This document shows, piece after piece, positions 49,133-58,498 of a stretch of 64,000 bases of DNA. The stretch lies in the NCBI GenBank assembly GCA_017644045.1, contig JAEPMI010000006.1:343314-407313 (forward strand), in the 5' to 3' direction. The translations under genes and the position numbers were made by a program. Position 1 is the stretch's first letter, and the number at the start of each line of letters is the position of its first letter. Under the pieces are notes generated by a model, which saw nothing but the letters and a program-made list of their open reading frames with translations, did not search any database and was not told the origin of the DNA. The stretch comes from Deltaproteobacteria bacterium. Lineage in GTDB: Bacteria; Myxococcota_A; Polyangia; Polyangiales; Houyiibacteriaceae.

Positions 49133-49889
49133 GGTAGCCGCCGTCGCCCACGAAGCTGGCGCCGGTGCAGTAGCTCGAGTCGTCGGATGCGAGGAAGAGC
49201 GCGATCTTCGCCATCTCCTCGTTGGTGCCGTAGCGCCCGAGTGGCACGCGGGACTCGAACTGCGCGTGGACCGCGGAAGGCTGCTCGGGCGAGGCCTGCT
49301 CCTCGATGGAGCTCATCATCCGGTTGTCGATCGGGCCCGGGTTCAGCGTGTTGACCCGGATCTTCGCCGGTGCCAGCTCGGCTGCCGCGCTCTTCACGAG
49401 CCCGATGACCGCGTGCTTGCTGGCGCAATAGGGGGCGAGCCCGGCCGCGCCGACGAGCCCGGCGATCGACGAGGTGACGACGATGCTGCCACCGCCGCCC
49501 TGCGCCATCACCGGGGCCGCGGTCTGGATCGCGAGGAACGCACCACGAACGTTCACGGCGAGCACCCGGTCGAAGTCCTCCACCGGGTAGCCGGTGACCG
49601 GCATGACCTTTCCCTCGATGCCCGCGTTGGCGATGTAGACGTCCACGCCGCCGAAGCGCTCCACGGTCGCCGCGACGAGCGCCTTCGCGTCCGCCGGAAC
49701 CGAGACGTCGGCCACCCGGGTCTCCAGCCGGGAGCTGTCGATGGACCGCCTCGCTTCCGCGAGCCCGGACTCGTCGACGTCGGCGATCATCACCGACGCG
49801 CCCTCCTCGAGGAAGAGCCGGGCCGTGGCCAATCCGATGCCTCCAGAGCCGCCCGTCACGATCGCTACCCTGCCGTCCAACTTGCCCAT
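49122..49889 (-). CDS. Short-chain dehydrogenase/reductase
   Basis: ATG 49889 follows GGAGGAAGACC. The 255-residue protein is a classical SDR: TGGSGGIG cofactor motif (12-19), NAG (88-90), catalytic Ser near 140, Tyr154 and Lys158 (YCASK), and the C-terminal GASFVGDGGYL. The Asp at the end of the second strand (IADVDES) suggests NAD over NADP. Substrate is unknown; it resembles FabG-like and hydroxysteroid-type oxidoreductases. It is monocistronic, convergent with the cyclase. Confidence 0.9.
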   Translation of the reverse strand: MGKLDGRVAIVTGGSGGIGLATARLFLEEGASVMIADVDESGLAEARRSIDSSRLETRVADVSVPADAKALVAATVERFGGVDVYIANAGIEGKVMPVTGYPVEDFDRVLAVNVRGAFLAIQTAAPVMAQGGGGSIVVTSSIAGLVGAAGLAPYCASKHAVIGLVKSAAAELAPAKIRVNTLNPGPIDNRMMSSIEEQASPEQPSAVHAQFESRVPLGRYGTNEEMAKIALFLASDDSSYCTGASFVGDGGYLTQ

Positions 49890-50024
49890 GGTCTTCCTCC
49901 TCGTCGGGTACTTCGCGCTTCGGCAAAGCAAGAACGACACCACCGCAGACTTGCCCGCTCGTCGCCGAACGCCTCGCAGGATCTGCGAGGCCGTCGGGGT
50001 CGACGACGACTTTGCGCGAACGTC

Positions 50025-50408
50025 TCAGCCAGCGAGGACGCGCAGGGCGTCGACGGTGGTGAAGATGCCGACCACCTCACGGCCATCCATCACCACCACG
50101 GCGCCGTACTTGTGCTCGGCCATCTCTCGGGCGACCTGCGTCAGCGGGGTGTCGGGCGCGACCACGTAGGGGTCCGTCGACATGGCCTCGGACACGACGA
50201 GCTCGGCAGGGTCCACGCCGGGCAAACGCTCGACGAGCGCGATGTCGCGGCTGGAGACGATGCCCTCGATGTGACCGCCGTGGAGCACGGGCAGGTGCCG
50301 CACGCCGAGCTCGTGCATCACCTTCTTGGCGGTGGCGAGTGTCTGCTCCGCGCCGATGGTCTTCGGGTGGGGGGTCATCAGCTCACGGAGGGTCTTCGAT
50401 TCGGTCAT
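50025..50408 (-). CDS. Protein with paired CBS domains
   Basis: ATG 50408 gives 127 residues. Two CBS motifs fill the protein: residues about 8-58 (MTPHPKTIGAEQTLATAKKV, then GVRHLPVLHGGHIEGIVSSRDI) and about 70-125 (MSTDPYVVAPDTPLTQVARE, then YGAVVVMDGREVVGIFTTVD). Such stand-alone CBS pairs bind adenine nucleotides such as AMP or ATP and act as energy sensors. No effector gene is fused. It is divergent from hemL with a 71-base gap. The 135-base gap up to the SDR start holds nothing recognisable. Confidence 0.9.
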   Translation of the reverse strand: MTESKTLRELMTPHPKTIGAEQTLATAKKVMHELGVRHLPVLHGGHIEGIVSSRDIALVERLPGVDPAELVVSEAMSTDPYVVAPDTPLTQVAREMAEHKYGAVVVMDGREVVGIFTTVDALRVLAG

Positions 50409-50479
50409 GGCGCCTGCCGTTTGCACGCACCGGGCCAGAACCCTTGACCTCCCGGCCGCGCCCGGTGAGGTTCCCGGCC

Positions 50480-51772
<1,293 letters not shown>

Positions 51773-51820
51773 ACCCGACGGCAGGGTGTGTCCGCCCACG
51801 GGGCTGGTGCCACCCCGTCC

Positions 51821-51848
51821 TTGACCCCCATACCCCCTGTGCTACACG
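51821..51848 (+). promoter_or_regulatory. Candidate promoter of the atpZIBE genes
   Basis: TTGACC (51821-51826) and TACACG (51843-51848) are 16 bases apart in the gap after hemL. A start point near 51855 would precede both possible atpZ start codons (51872, 51917). Confidence 0.4.
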
Positions 51849-51916
51849 CCGGCCCGAAAGCGCCTGGGCCGATGGTCCTCCGCTCTTTCACCGGCCCTTT
51901 GAAAAACCGCATCGCC

Positions 51917-52210
51917 ATGCCCCTGCTAGGCCCCGAACAAGTCAAGGATTTCGGGCGCTATGGAGCCGTGGGCCTCGAGATGGCCGCCCTGGTGTTCGTG
52001 GGCGTGAAGATCGGCGAGTGGGCGGACGCCCGCTTCGGCACCGACAAGATCTTCACCCTGGTGGGCGTCCTCTTCGGGATCGCCGCCGGCTTCTGGTCGC
52101 TCATCAAGCTCACCCGCCGCGCCAACCGCGTGGTGGCCGAGAACGAGGCCGCGGAGCGTTCCCCGGATGATGGATCGACCCCAGATCCCGAGTCCGAGAA
52201 ACGGCCCTGA
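51917..52210 (+). CDS. atpZ: AtpZ/AtpI-type ATP synthase accessory protein
   Basis: The 97-residue product from ATG 51917 has the AtpZ pattern: a short N-terminal helix (KDFGRYGAVGLEMAALVFVGVKIG in two parts, first membrane helix about 17-35) with GEWADARFGTD in the turn, and a second helix (about 42-60, FTLVGVLFGIAAGFWSLIKL). ATG 51872 is a possible longer start. AtpZ and AtpI act together in c-ring assembly and Ca/Mg uptake in some bacteria. It is the first gene of an Fo cluster; the next gene probably begins inside its 3' end. Confidence 0.8.
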   Translation: MPLLGPEQVKDFGRYGAVGLEMAALVFVGVKIGEWADARFGTDKIFTLVGVLFGIAAGFWSLIKLTRRANRVVAENEAAERSPDDGSTPDPESEKRP

Positions 52211-52661
52211 ACGCTCGAGCATCGATGCGGAACGCGTCCTCACGGACGCACCCCAACTCCAACTCACCATGTCTCCCCAGCTCAGCGAACGAATCACCCA
52301 GGTCATCGCCATCAGTGGCGTGGCGCTGGTGCTGCTCGGCTTCACGCTGTGGGGCGCGCAGGGTGCGCTCGGGGCCTTCGCCGGTGCGCTCGTCGCCATG
52401 GCCAACTGGGGCGTCATCCGCTGGGTGGCCCTCCGCATCACCGGTCAGCACGTGCAGAACCGGGGCCGTCTCTTTCTCCTCCTCGGGCTCAAGACCGCGG
52501 CGCTCATGGGCGTCTGCTGGATCCTGCTGACCCAGGTCGCCATTCACCCCAAGGGCTTCATGATCGGCATCGGAGCCCTGGTCGTCGGAATCGTCGTCGC
52601 GCCCCTCACCCTGAGTGAGAAGGCCGATCCCAACCCCCACGAGGAACAGCCCGATGGCTGA
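52167..52661 (+). CDS. atpI: AtpI-like ATP synthase subunit I
   Basis: The product is 164 residues from ATG 52167 (GGAG upstream, 44-base overlap with atpZ) or 130 from ATG 52269. Four membrane helices fill it (about 45-63, 66-88, 102-122, 131-150), with GAQGALGAFAGALVAMANWGVIRW in the second. This is the common layout of AtpI homologues between atpZ and atpB. It is thought to assist assembly of the c-ring. Its stop overlaps atpB by eight bases. Identity rests on position and topology more than on strict motifs. Confidence 0.78.
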   Translation: MMDRPQIPSPRNGPERSSIDAERVLTDAPQLQLTMSPQLSERITQVIAISGVALVLLGFTLWGAQGALGAFAGALVAMANWGVIRWVALRITGQHVQNRGRLFLLLGLKTAALMGVCWILLTQVAIHPKGFMIGIGALVVGIVVAPLTLSEKADPNPHEEQPDG

Positions 52662-53478
52662 CCCCAACGCAGCAGAAGCCGCCTCCTCCCTGCCGGACCA
52701 CTACTCGTGGTTCAGCGTGATCGACCAGAACGTCCACCTCGGGGACAAGCTGGGTTGGCCCTTCAACGACGAAGGCCAGCGCTGGTTCTTCGGCGGTGAC
52801 ATCCACCTCCTGCACGTCTGGGCCTTCGGCTTCGTCGTGCTCCTCCTCCTGCTCTTCGGTCTGGCCACCCGGCGGAACGTCGCGGATCCGGAAGAGGCGG
52901 TCGTCCCGCAGGACAAGCTCACGGTCTCGAACTTCGTCGAGCTGATGACCTCGGGCGTCTACAACATGATGGCCGCCATGATGGGCAAGGAAGCCGCCAA
53001 GTACTTCCTCCCGCTCATCGGCACCTGCGCCTTCGTCATCTTCTTCTCGAACGTGCTCGGCCTCATCCCCGGCTTCCTGCCGCCGACCGACAGCCTGAAC
53101 ACCACCGCCGCGATGGCGATCGTGATCTTCATCGCGACCCACGTGTACGGCATCAAGAAGCAGGGCTTCGTCAACTACTTCAAGCACTTCATGGGCCCCG
53201 TGATCTGGCTGGCCCCGCTGATCTTCGTCATCGAGCTCATCAGCCACCTGGTGCGCCCGGTGACCCTCGCGGTGCGTCTCACCGCGAACATGTTCGCCGA
53301 CCACGCGGTGCTCACCGTGTTCATCGGCCTGCTGCTGCCGACGGTCGTGTGGTTCCTGCCGCTCGCCCTGCCGGTCTACATCCTCGGCTGCGTGGTCGTG
53401 ACCGTCCAGACGCTGGTCTTCTGCCTGCTCTCGACCGTCTACATCTCGATGGCCATCGAGGACACGCACGCTCACTGA
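52654..53478 (+). CDS. atpB: ATP synthase subunit a
   Basis: ATG 52654, with GAGGA eight bases upstream, overlaps atpI. The 274-residue protein has five or six membrane helices. The essential Arg is R208 in [15 protein letters not shown], which matches the subunit a signature. It forms the half-channels next to the c-ring. Residue context of R208 does not by itself decide between protons and sodium. A 98-base gap leads to atpE. atpF and the F1 genes are absent, so this cluster is a split Fo operon. Confidence 0.95.
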   Translation: MADPNAAEAASSLPDHYSWFSVIDQNVHLGDKLGWPFNDEGQRWFFGGDIHLLHVWAFGFVVLLLLLFGLATRRNVADPEEAVVPQDKLTVSNFVELMTSGVYNMMAAMMGKEAAKYFLPLIGTCAFVIFFSNVLGLIPGFLPPTDSLNTTAAMAIVIFIATHVYGIKKQGFVNYFKHFMGPVIWLAPLIFVIELISHLVRPVTLAVRLTANMFADHAVLTVFIGLLLPTVVWFLPLALPVYILGCVVVTVQTLVFCLLSTVYISMAIEDTHAH

Positions 53479-53576
53479 CGAATCCGCCGAGCCCCGGCCC
53501 GGCAACGAACAACCCCGCTCACCCAACCCTAGATTTTCCGCCTCCGCTGAGAGAGGCATCAAGAGAGGCTAAAACC

Positions 53577-53903
53577 ATGAAGAAGCTCGCCCTGCGGCTC
53601 ACCGCCATTTTCTCCACTTTCCTCTTCTCCGCCGTCGCGTTCGCCCAGGACGCCGGTGCCTCGAACGAGCACGACGAGGCCGGCTGGAAGGCCATCGCCG
53701 CTGGTCTGGCGATCGGTCTGGCCGCCTTCGGTGGCTCGCTCGGTCAGGGCAACGCCGCGAAGGCCGCCCTCGAGGGCATCGCGCGTAACCCGAACGCCGC
53801 GGACAAGCTGAACACCCCGCTCATCCTCAGCCTCGCGCTCATCGAGTCGCTCGTCATCTACGCGCTTCTCATCGCCGGTGGCTTCATCGGGCCCCTCGGC
53901 TGA
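53577..53903 (+). CDS. atpE: ATP synthase subunit c with N-terminal signal peptide
   Basis: The 108-residue product is longer than usual (70-90) because of an N-terminal signal peptide (1-23, ending AFA-Q). Two membrane helices follow: about 37-62 with the GLGQG-type GSLGQGNAA (Gln57), the loop EGIARNPNA, and about 81-104 with the ion-binding [10 protein letters not shown] (Glu90, Ser91). Glu90 is the ion carboxylate. The Gln/Glu/Ser set corresponds to ligands of known Na+-type c-rings but also occurs in other lineages. GAGAGG lies nine bases before ATG 53577. It is the last gene of the cluster, followed by a strong hairpin. Confidence 0.95.
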   Translation: MKKLALRLTAIFSTFLFSAVAFAQDAGASNEHDEAGWKAIAAGLAIGLAAFGGSLGQGNAAKAALEGIARNPNAADKLNTPLILSLALIESLVIYALLIAGGFIGPLG

Positions 53904-53926
53904 ACCCGAGCGGATCCAAGCGCCGG

Positions 53927-53954
53927 CGGCGGTGCTCCTTCGGGGGCGCCGCCG
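53927..53954. terminator. 12-bp hairpin with TTCG loop after atpE
   Basis: CGGCGGTGCTCC and GGGGCGCCGCCG pair over 12 positions (10 Watson-Crick and two G-U) around a TTCG tetraloop. It lies between the convergent atpE and SGNH genes and could act for both, although no T-run is present on either side. Confidence 0.6.
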
Positions 53955-53990
53955 TCGACGCGTCTGGGCTCCGGGCGACGATCGTCCCCG

Positions 53991-55412
53991 CTACTCGGGG
54001 GGGAGCAGGCCGTCGAGGAGCACGTCGCCGAAGCGGTCGTAGCCGCGGGCGGTGAAGTGCACGTAGTCGTCGCGGGCGAGATCCTCGGCGACCCAGCGGA
54101 GCATGCTCATCTCGCCGCCCATGAAGGCGATGGTGTCGAAGTAGGCGCAGCCGAGGCGGTGCGCGATGCGGCGCTGGGCAGCGGCGATGCCGCGGGTCCG
54201 CACGCGGGGCGTCCACTCCTCGCCTTCGAGTAGCGGCTTGTCGGCGGGACCGACGACCAGGCACGACGCTTCCGGGGCGTGCTGCTTCGCGCGGCGCAGG
54301 GCCCGCTCGAACTGACCGGAGAAGCGGGTGATCGGCTCCGCGAAGTCGTTCCCCTCGTTGCCGCCATAGGCGAAGACGAGGAGGTCGAGATCCATCGCCT
54401 CGAGCTGCTGGCGATGGACCGGGTCCCGCCACTTCTGGTGATAGCGGGCGCGTGAGCCGCTGAGGCCGAGGTTGTGCAAGACCACCCCGCTCTCGCCCCG
54501 GCGAACGTCGACGCCGTAGACGCGAACGGACGCGCCGGCCAACGCTCGCAGCGTGACCTCGTGCGCGCCTTCGGGGACGTCCACCCGGTGCATGCCGGCG
54601 GCGACGCGGCCAGCGGTGTCGATCGTCGCGACCACGGTGCCATCCATCGCGACCTCGAGCATTCCGCCGTCCGGCTGTCGTTCGAAGAGGACGTCGAAGC
54701 GAGTGGCCACCTCGCCCACGCCGCGCTCGCCCGTTCGGATGCGCGTGGTCGCTTCGCGGCCCTCGGAGTCGAAGACGAGCCCCGCCACTCCGTAGTGATC
54801 GGGCACGCTCCGCTGCCGGCCGAGCCGCAATCGCGTCCAGCCTTCGCCGAGCTCGACCTCGACGCCGCTCTGCCAGTAGCGACGCTCGTTGGGCCACGCG
54901 GCGAAGGTGAACCCGCGCCCTCCGTCGCCGTAGCGCTCCTGGAGCGCGATCCGGATGCGACTGGTCCAGTGATCGCACGCAGTGTGCGAAGCGCCCCAGA
55001 CCGCGACGCTCGCGACCTCGTCGCCGGCGGCGGCGAGCGCCGCGTGGAAGTGGTCGAGCGCGTGACCGCTCGGATCGTCGAAGGGGGTGTCGAGGCCGAG
55101 GCCCTCGGGCCACTCGTCCGACTCGGACGCCGACTCCGACGCCGACTCTGACTCCGATGCGGACGCGGACGCCGACTCCAACCCCGGCGCGGACGCCGAC
55201 TCCGACGACCGACCGCCGACCTCCGACCGCCGATCACCGATCTCCGACTCCGACGACCGATCACCGATCTCCGACGCCGACGACCGACCACCGATCTCCG
55301 ACGCCGAGTCCGGCGCATGCGACGCCACGACCGGCGGCGCGGCCGGCTCCTCGCCGCCGCACCCCAGCAGCACCAGCGCCCCCAATGGCGCGAGCACCCC
55401 TAGCCAACGCAC
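53991..55412 (-). CDS. SGNH/GDSL-type hydrolase lipoprotein
   Basis: GTG 55412 starts a signal peptide with lipobox VLLGC (Cys18). The 473-residue product has a low-complexity linker (about 35-100): first nonapeptide repeats based on SEIGDRSSE, then Ser/Ala/Glu runs. The catalytic domain follows: block I as GASHT (140-144, nucleophile Ser142), the block III-like YGGNEGND, and block V DYVHFTARGY with the Asp/His pair. This is an SGNH hydrolase of the two-domain type, similar in layout to peptidoglycan or polysaccharide O-acetylesterases, with a beta-sandwich inserted (about 190-320). Substrate is unknown. TAGGCT lies six bases before the start. Confidence 0.83.
   Translation of the reverse strand: MRWLGVLAPLGALVLLGCGGEEPAAPPVVASHAPDSASEIGGRSSASEIGDRSSESEIGDRRSEVGGRSSESASAPGLESASASASESESASESASESDEWPEGLGLDTPFDDPSGHALDHFHAALAAAGDEVASVAVWGASHTACDHWTSRIRIALQERYGDGGRGFTFAAWPNERRYWQSGVEVELGEGWTRLRLGRQRSVPDHYGVAGLVFDSEGREATTRIRTGERGVGEVATRFDVLFERQPDGGMLEVAMDGTVVATIDTAGRVAAGMHRVDVPEGAHEVTLRALAGASVRVYGVDVRRGESGVVLHNLGLSGSRARYHQKWRDPVHRQQLEAMDLDLLVFAYGGNEGNDFAEPITRFSGQFERALRRAKQHAPEASCLVVGPADKPLLEGEEWTPRVRTRGIAAAQRRIAHRLGCAYFDTIAFMGGEMSMLRWVAEDLARDDYVHFTARGYDRFGDVLLDGLLPPE
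55188..55301 (-). repeat. 27-bp in-frame repeat in the SGNH lipoprotein gene
   Basis: Copies of a 27-base unit (core CCGATCTCCGACTCCGACGA on the plus strand, encoding SEIGDRSSE) follow one another and decay toward 55188. The sequence is related to the 20-bp array at 1-99 when read on the minus strand. Confidence 0.75.
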
Positions 55413-55493
55413 GGGACGAGCCTAGTACGGTCCGGAGCGGTCGGGAATGGGGGAAGCGCTCGACCTGAGCGAGCATCGGCGCGCTCCAGACGG

Positions 55494-55499
55494 TAGGGT
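55494..55499 (+). promoter_or_regulatory. -10 hexamer TAGGGT
   Basis: TAGGGT ends six bases before ATG 55506; no Shine-Dalgarno sequence is present. Another member of the TANNNT-start pattern. Confidence 0.35.
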
Positions 55500-55505
55500 G
55501 CGGCC

Positions 55506-56147
55506 ATGGGCACGGCCCCGAGAACGCTCCTCCTCGCCCTCCTCTTCTCGCTCGCCTGCGGCGACGACGATCGCGTCCCGACGGACGATGGCCCCAGCGA
55601 TCTCGGCTCCGACATGGGCTTCGACCTAGGCCCCGCGATCGACGCCGCAACCCCTGACGCAGCGGCCGACGATGGAGGCCCGGTCGAAGAGGACGCAGGC
55701 GAAGGCGACGACGACGCTGGGCCGATCGGGAGCGACGCCGGTCCGCTCGCCTGCATCGACGGACCGCTGATGGTCGACTCGGAGCGAACCTCGACCACCG
55801 TGGGCGGCGCGGACGTTCGCAACCCCGACGGGAGCGACTGCGTCGGCGCGATCGGCTCCGGACCCGAGCGAGTCTTCGTCTTCACCGCGCCCGACACGGA
55901 CGACTATCGGATCACCGTCGACCCGCAGAACGACACCTTCGACCCGATGATCTACGTGCAGGAGAGCTGCGACGACACGACCGCCTGCATCGCGGGCACG
56001 CGGTTGCAAGGACCGGGTGGCACCGACGTGACCACCGTATCCGTCACGGGCGGCTTCTCGGTGCTCATCACGGTGGACACCGATCTCGGCGCCGGCGGGG
56101 ACTCGGGCGGGGGTCCGTTCTCCATCGTCGTCGAACGCGCTCCCTGA
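55506..56147 (+). CDS. Lipoprotein with Asp/Ala/Gly linker and beta-sandwich domain
   Basis: The 213-residue product has a lipobox (FSLAC, Cys at about 18), an Asp/Ala/Gly/Pro linker (about 20-80, repeats like DAGPIGSDAGP) and a C-terminal beta domain (about 85-213: ERVFVFTAPDTDDYRITVDP in pattern, TVSVTGGFSVLITVDTD). The domain resembles bacterial pre-peptidase C-terminal (PPC) domains, which usually assist secreted hydrolases; here no catalytic part is present. Likely a cell-surface protein of unknown role. Confidence 0.75.
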   Translation: MGTAPRTLLLALLFSLACGDDDRVPTDDGPSDLGSDMGFDLGPAIDAATPDAAADDGGPVEEDAGEGDDDAGPIGSDAGPLACIDGPLMVDSERTSTTVGGADVRNPDGSDCVGAIGSGPERVFVFTAPDTDDYRITVDPQNDTFDPMIYVQESCDDTTACIAGTRLQGPGGTDVTTVSVTGGFSVLITVDTDLGAGGDSGGGPFSIVVERAP

Positions 56148-56271
56148 CGTGCGCCTCGGTCCACGGCGTCGTGCCCCGATGGACACGAGCCGTCGCCATG
56201 CCCGCCGCAGACGCAGTGGATTGCGCTTTGGCCCACGCTTTGCTCAGGTCACGCTCGTGACTCACCTCTCG

Positions 56272-57291
56272 ATGCGTTCTCTCGTCCTGACCTGCCTGCT
56301 CGCCGCTTGCTCCTCGGAGTCCGCCGACGAGCCGACACCGACCGAGCCCGGTGGTGACGAGTCGCCGACCGAGGAAGTCGAGCCGGCGCCGGAGCCCCCG
56401 GCGGACGCGGTGCTCCAGGCGCGAGCGATCGCCATGGACGGCGGCGACCAGCCGGTCTGGCTCGGCCCGGACGGGGTCGTTCACGTCGGCCCCCTGACCA
56501 CGGCGCTCGGGGAGCACTACACCGGCCCGGACGACGTCTACGCGGGCTTCTGGCGCCAGGCGAGCCTGGCGGTCGTGACCTTCGACGGAGACCGCGACGC
56601 GATCGTGCTGGCCCTGCCCACGCGCGACGAGGAGGACCCGGCCAACCACTACTGGGTCTGGATCGTTCACGAAGGCGCGCTGTTCGCCGTCTTCGACCAG
56701 GTCGTCGGCACCTACGGCGTTCAGCCGCTGCTCCTGCCGGGCGACGGCACCGTCCGCTACGTCGAGGACGGCTGGGGCGCGTGCACCCGCCTCGAGCACC
56801 CGGTGGAAGCCACCCGACAGGAGGTCGTGCATCGGTGGAACGCCGCCACCGGCGTGAGCGAGGAGCGGACCGACACCGAGCAGGTCCAGCGCTGCGACCA
56901 GCTCGCGGCGTGTCCCTTCGTCTACCTGGTCGACGGCCGCGAGGAGACGTTCGTCGGCGAGGTGCTGCGTGACATCCGCGGCCGAGAGAACGCGGCGCTC
57001 CAGCCCCTGGCCATCGGCCCGGCCGCGAGCGGCGCGCTCCATGTCCGGCTCCGGGAGGAGAAGGAGGAGGTCACCTTCCTCGACGAGCTCTACGCCGAGG
57101 TCGACGGCGTCCGCCTCGACCCCGTGTCGTGTGGGGGTGGAGACGCCGCCTTCTGCGCGGCCGATGGGCGGCCGCACGTGATGCGCCCGGGCGACGAGCT
57201 GGACGTCCGCTTCGAGCTGCCCGCCGGCGGCGAGCTCACGATCTGGGCCCGCGGCTACTACGTGCCGACCCCGACCGCCGCCACCCGCTGA
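56272..57291 (+). CDS. Lipoprotein of unknown function
   Basis: ATG 56272 opens a signal peptide with lipobox LLAAC (Cys at about 13); the upstream frame is Arg-rich and not signal-like. GTG 56257 is another option. The 339-residue product has a Glu/Pro/Thr linker (about 15-45) and a larger domain with strands (YWVWIVHEGALFAVFDQV) and four Cys in its second half (RCDQLAACPF, SCGGGDAAFC), possibly two disulfides. No family was recognised. It may be co-transcribed with the preceding lipoprotein gene (124-base gap) and msrB (39-base gap). Confidence 0.75.
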   Translation: MRSLVLTCLLAACSSESADEPTPTEPGGDESPTEEVEPAPEPPADAVLQARAIAMDGGDQPVWLGPDGVVHVGPLTTALGEHYTGPDDVYAGFWRQASLAVVTFDGDRDAIVLALPTRDEEDPANHYWVWIVHEGALFAVFDQVVGTYGVQPLLLPGDGTVRYVEDGWGACTRLEHPVEATRQEVVHRWNAATGVSEERTDTEQVQRCDQLAACPFVYLVDGREETFVGEVLRDIRGRENAALQPLAIGPAASGALHVRLREEKEEVTFLDELYAEVDGVRLDPVSCGGGDAAFCAADGRPHVMRPGDELDVRFELPAGGELTIWARGYYVPTPTAATR

Positions 57292-57330
57292 GGGTTGCTC
57301 GGGGGCCCGATCGACCGCACAACGTCGGCC

Positions 57331-57720
57331 ATGAGCGACGAGAAGACCGAGGCCGAGTGGCGCGAGATCCTGACGCCCGAGCAGTACGCGATCCTTCGAG
57401 AGAAGGGCACGGAGCGGGCCTTCACCGGTGCGCTCTGGGACCACAAGGGCAAGGGCACCTACAGCTGCGCCGGCTGCGGGACCGAGCTCTTCGACAGCGA
57501 CACCAAGTACGACTCGGGCTCCGGCTGGCCGAGCTTCTGGGCCCCGGTCGCCGATGGCCGCATCGAGCTGGTGGACGACAGCAGCTTCGGGATGCGGCGC
57601 ATCGAGGCGGTCTGCGCGAACTGCGGCGGGCACCTCGGCCACGTCTTCCCGGACGGCCCGCAGCCGACCGGTGAGCGCTACTGCATCAATTCCGCCTCGC
57701 TGAAGTTCGAGGAGCGCTGA
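57331..57720 (+). CDS. msrB: Peptide methionine-R-sulfoxide reductase
   Basis: The 129-residue enzyme reduces methionine-R-sulfoxide in proteins. Two zinc-binding CxxC pairs are present (Cys46/Cys49 and Cys95/Cys98), with the conserved GSGWPSFW and [11 protein letters not shown], and the catalytic Cys118 in RYCINSASL. No resolving Cys at the usual position was seen apart from the zinc Cys, so thioredoxin may act directly. No signal peptide. The ATG at 57331 is the natural start of the domain. Confidence 0.95.
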   Translation: MSDEKTEAEWREILTPEQYAILREKGTERAFTGALWDHKGKGTYSCAGCGTELFDSDTKYDSGSGWPSFWAPVADGRIELVDDSSFGMRRIEAVCANCGGHLGHVFPDGPQPTGERYCINSASLKFEER

Positions 57721-57781
57721 GCGAGCCGTCCTCACCAGCGGCTTGCCACTTGGCGCCGCTCGGTCGACACTGGAGTCCACG

Positions 57782-58249
57782 ATGCCCCCCTGGCTGAAAA
57801 TCGCTGCCGTCCTCGGTGTCCTCGTCGGCGCCGTCGTCTTCGCGCTCCTGAACACGAGCGCGGGCGACGCGTTCGTCTACTCGAAGCCGCTGACGAGCGT
57901 GGTGACGAACCCGGGCGAGTACATCGACCGCCCCCTCAAGGTCGAGGGCGAGCTCCGTCAGGGCTCGATCCAGTTCCGCGAGGATCCCTGCGAGTGGCGC
58001 TTCGTCCTCGAAGAGGGCGAGCACGACATGCCGGTGCGCTTCCCCCGTTGCGTGGTGCCCGACACCTTCCGCGACGGCATGGGCATCAGCGTGACGGTCC
58101 AGGGCCAGCTCGAGGACGACGGCCGGACGTTCCTCGCCGAAGAGGTCATCCCGCGCTGTCCGTCCAAGTACGAGATGCAGGAGCGCCTCCAGAACGGCGA
58201 GGCCATGCCCCACGCCAACCCCGGCCCCACCGCCAGCGTCGGCGGCTGA
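57782..58249 (+). CDS. ccmE: CcmE-like periplasmic heme chaperone, CxxxY variant
   Basis: ATG 57782 follows GGAG. The 155-residue protein has one N-terminal membrane helix (about 5-23), then the OB-fold of CcmE (about 32-122: KPLTSVVTNPGEYIDRPLKV in pattern, GISVTVQGQLEDDGRTFLAE). In most CcmE proteins the heme-attaching His is in an HDExY motif following AEEVLAK. Here the same place reads EVIPRCPSKYEM, with Cys126 and Tyr130. The CxxxY variant is known from Desulfovibrio-type Ccm systems. It should carry heme for cytochrome c maturation. No other ccm gene is in the window. The assignment rests on fold pattern and motif, so moderate to high confidence. Confidence 0.78.
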   Translation: MPPWLKIAAVLGVLVGAVVFALLNTSAGDAFVYSKPLTSVVTNPGEYIDRPLKVEGELRQGSIQFREDPCEWRFVLEEGEHDMPVRFPRCVVPDTFRDGMGISVTVQGQLEDDGRTFLAEEVIPRCPSKYEMQERLQNGEAMPHANPGPTASVGG

Positions 58250-58281
58250 CCCCAGGCTTCCCGGCCTCCACTGGGCCCTTT

Positions 58282-58460
58282 GCCTCGCACAGAGTCACGG
58301 AGCCACAGAGTTCACAGAGGTTTGGATGATGAGGGTCGGCGACGACCTGGCGCCAACCGCTACCGCTGACCTTCGCGCCGACGTGTGTCCCTGTCGGCAA
58401 CCCACCCCAATTTCCCGTTCCCTCTGTGGAACTCCGTGACTCCGTGACTCCGTGCGAGGC
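58282..58460. repeat. Inverted-repeat element of about 179 bp
   Basis: The left arm (58282-58320, starting GCCTCGCACAGAGTCACGGA) and right arm (58421-58460, ending CTCCGTGCGAGGC) are complementary over almost 40 bases, with an internal TCACGGAG tandem unit in the right arm (as CTCCGTGA). The 100-base middle has no gene. It lies between ccmE and pyrR and is mobile-element-like (MITE or REP type) or a structured RNA. Similar CACAGAG/CACGGAG strings are widespread in planctomycetes and delta-proteobacteria (general knowledge, not checked here). Confidence 0.7.
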
Positions 58461-58498
58461 CCCGGGGTTCATCGGGACGGAATGAAGCGGGGCGGGGG

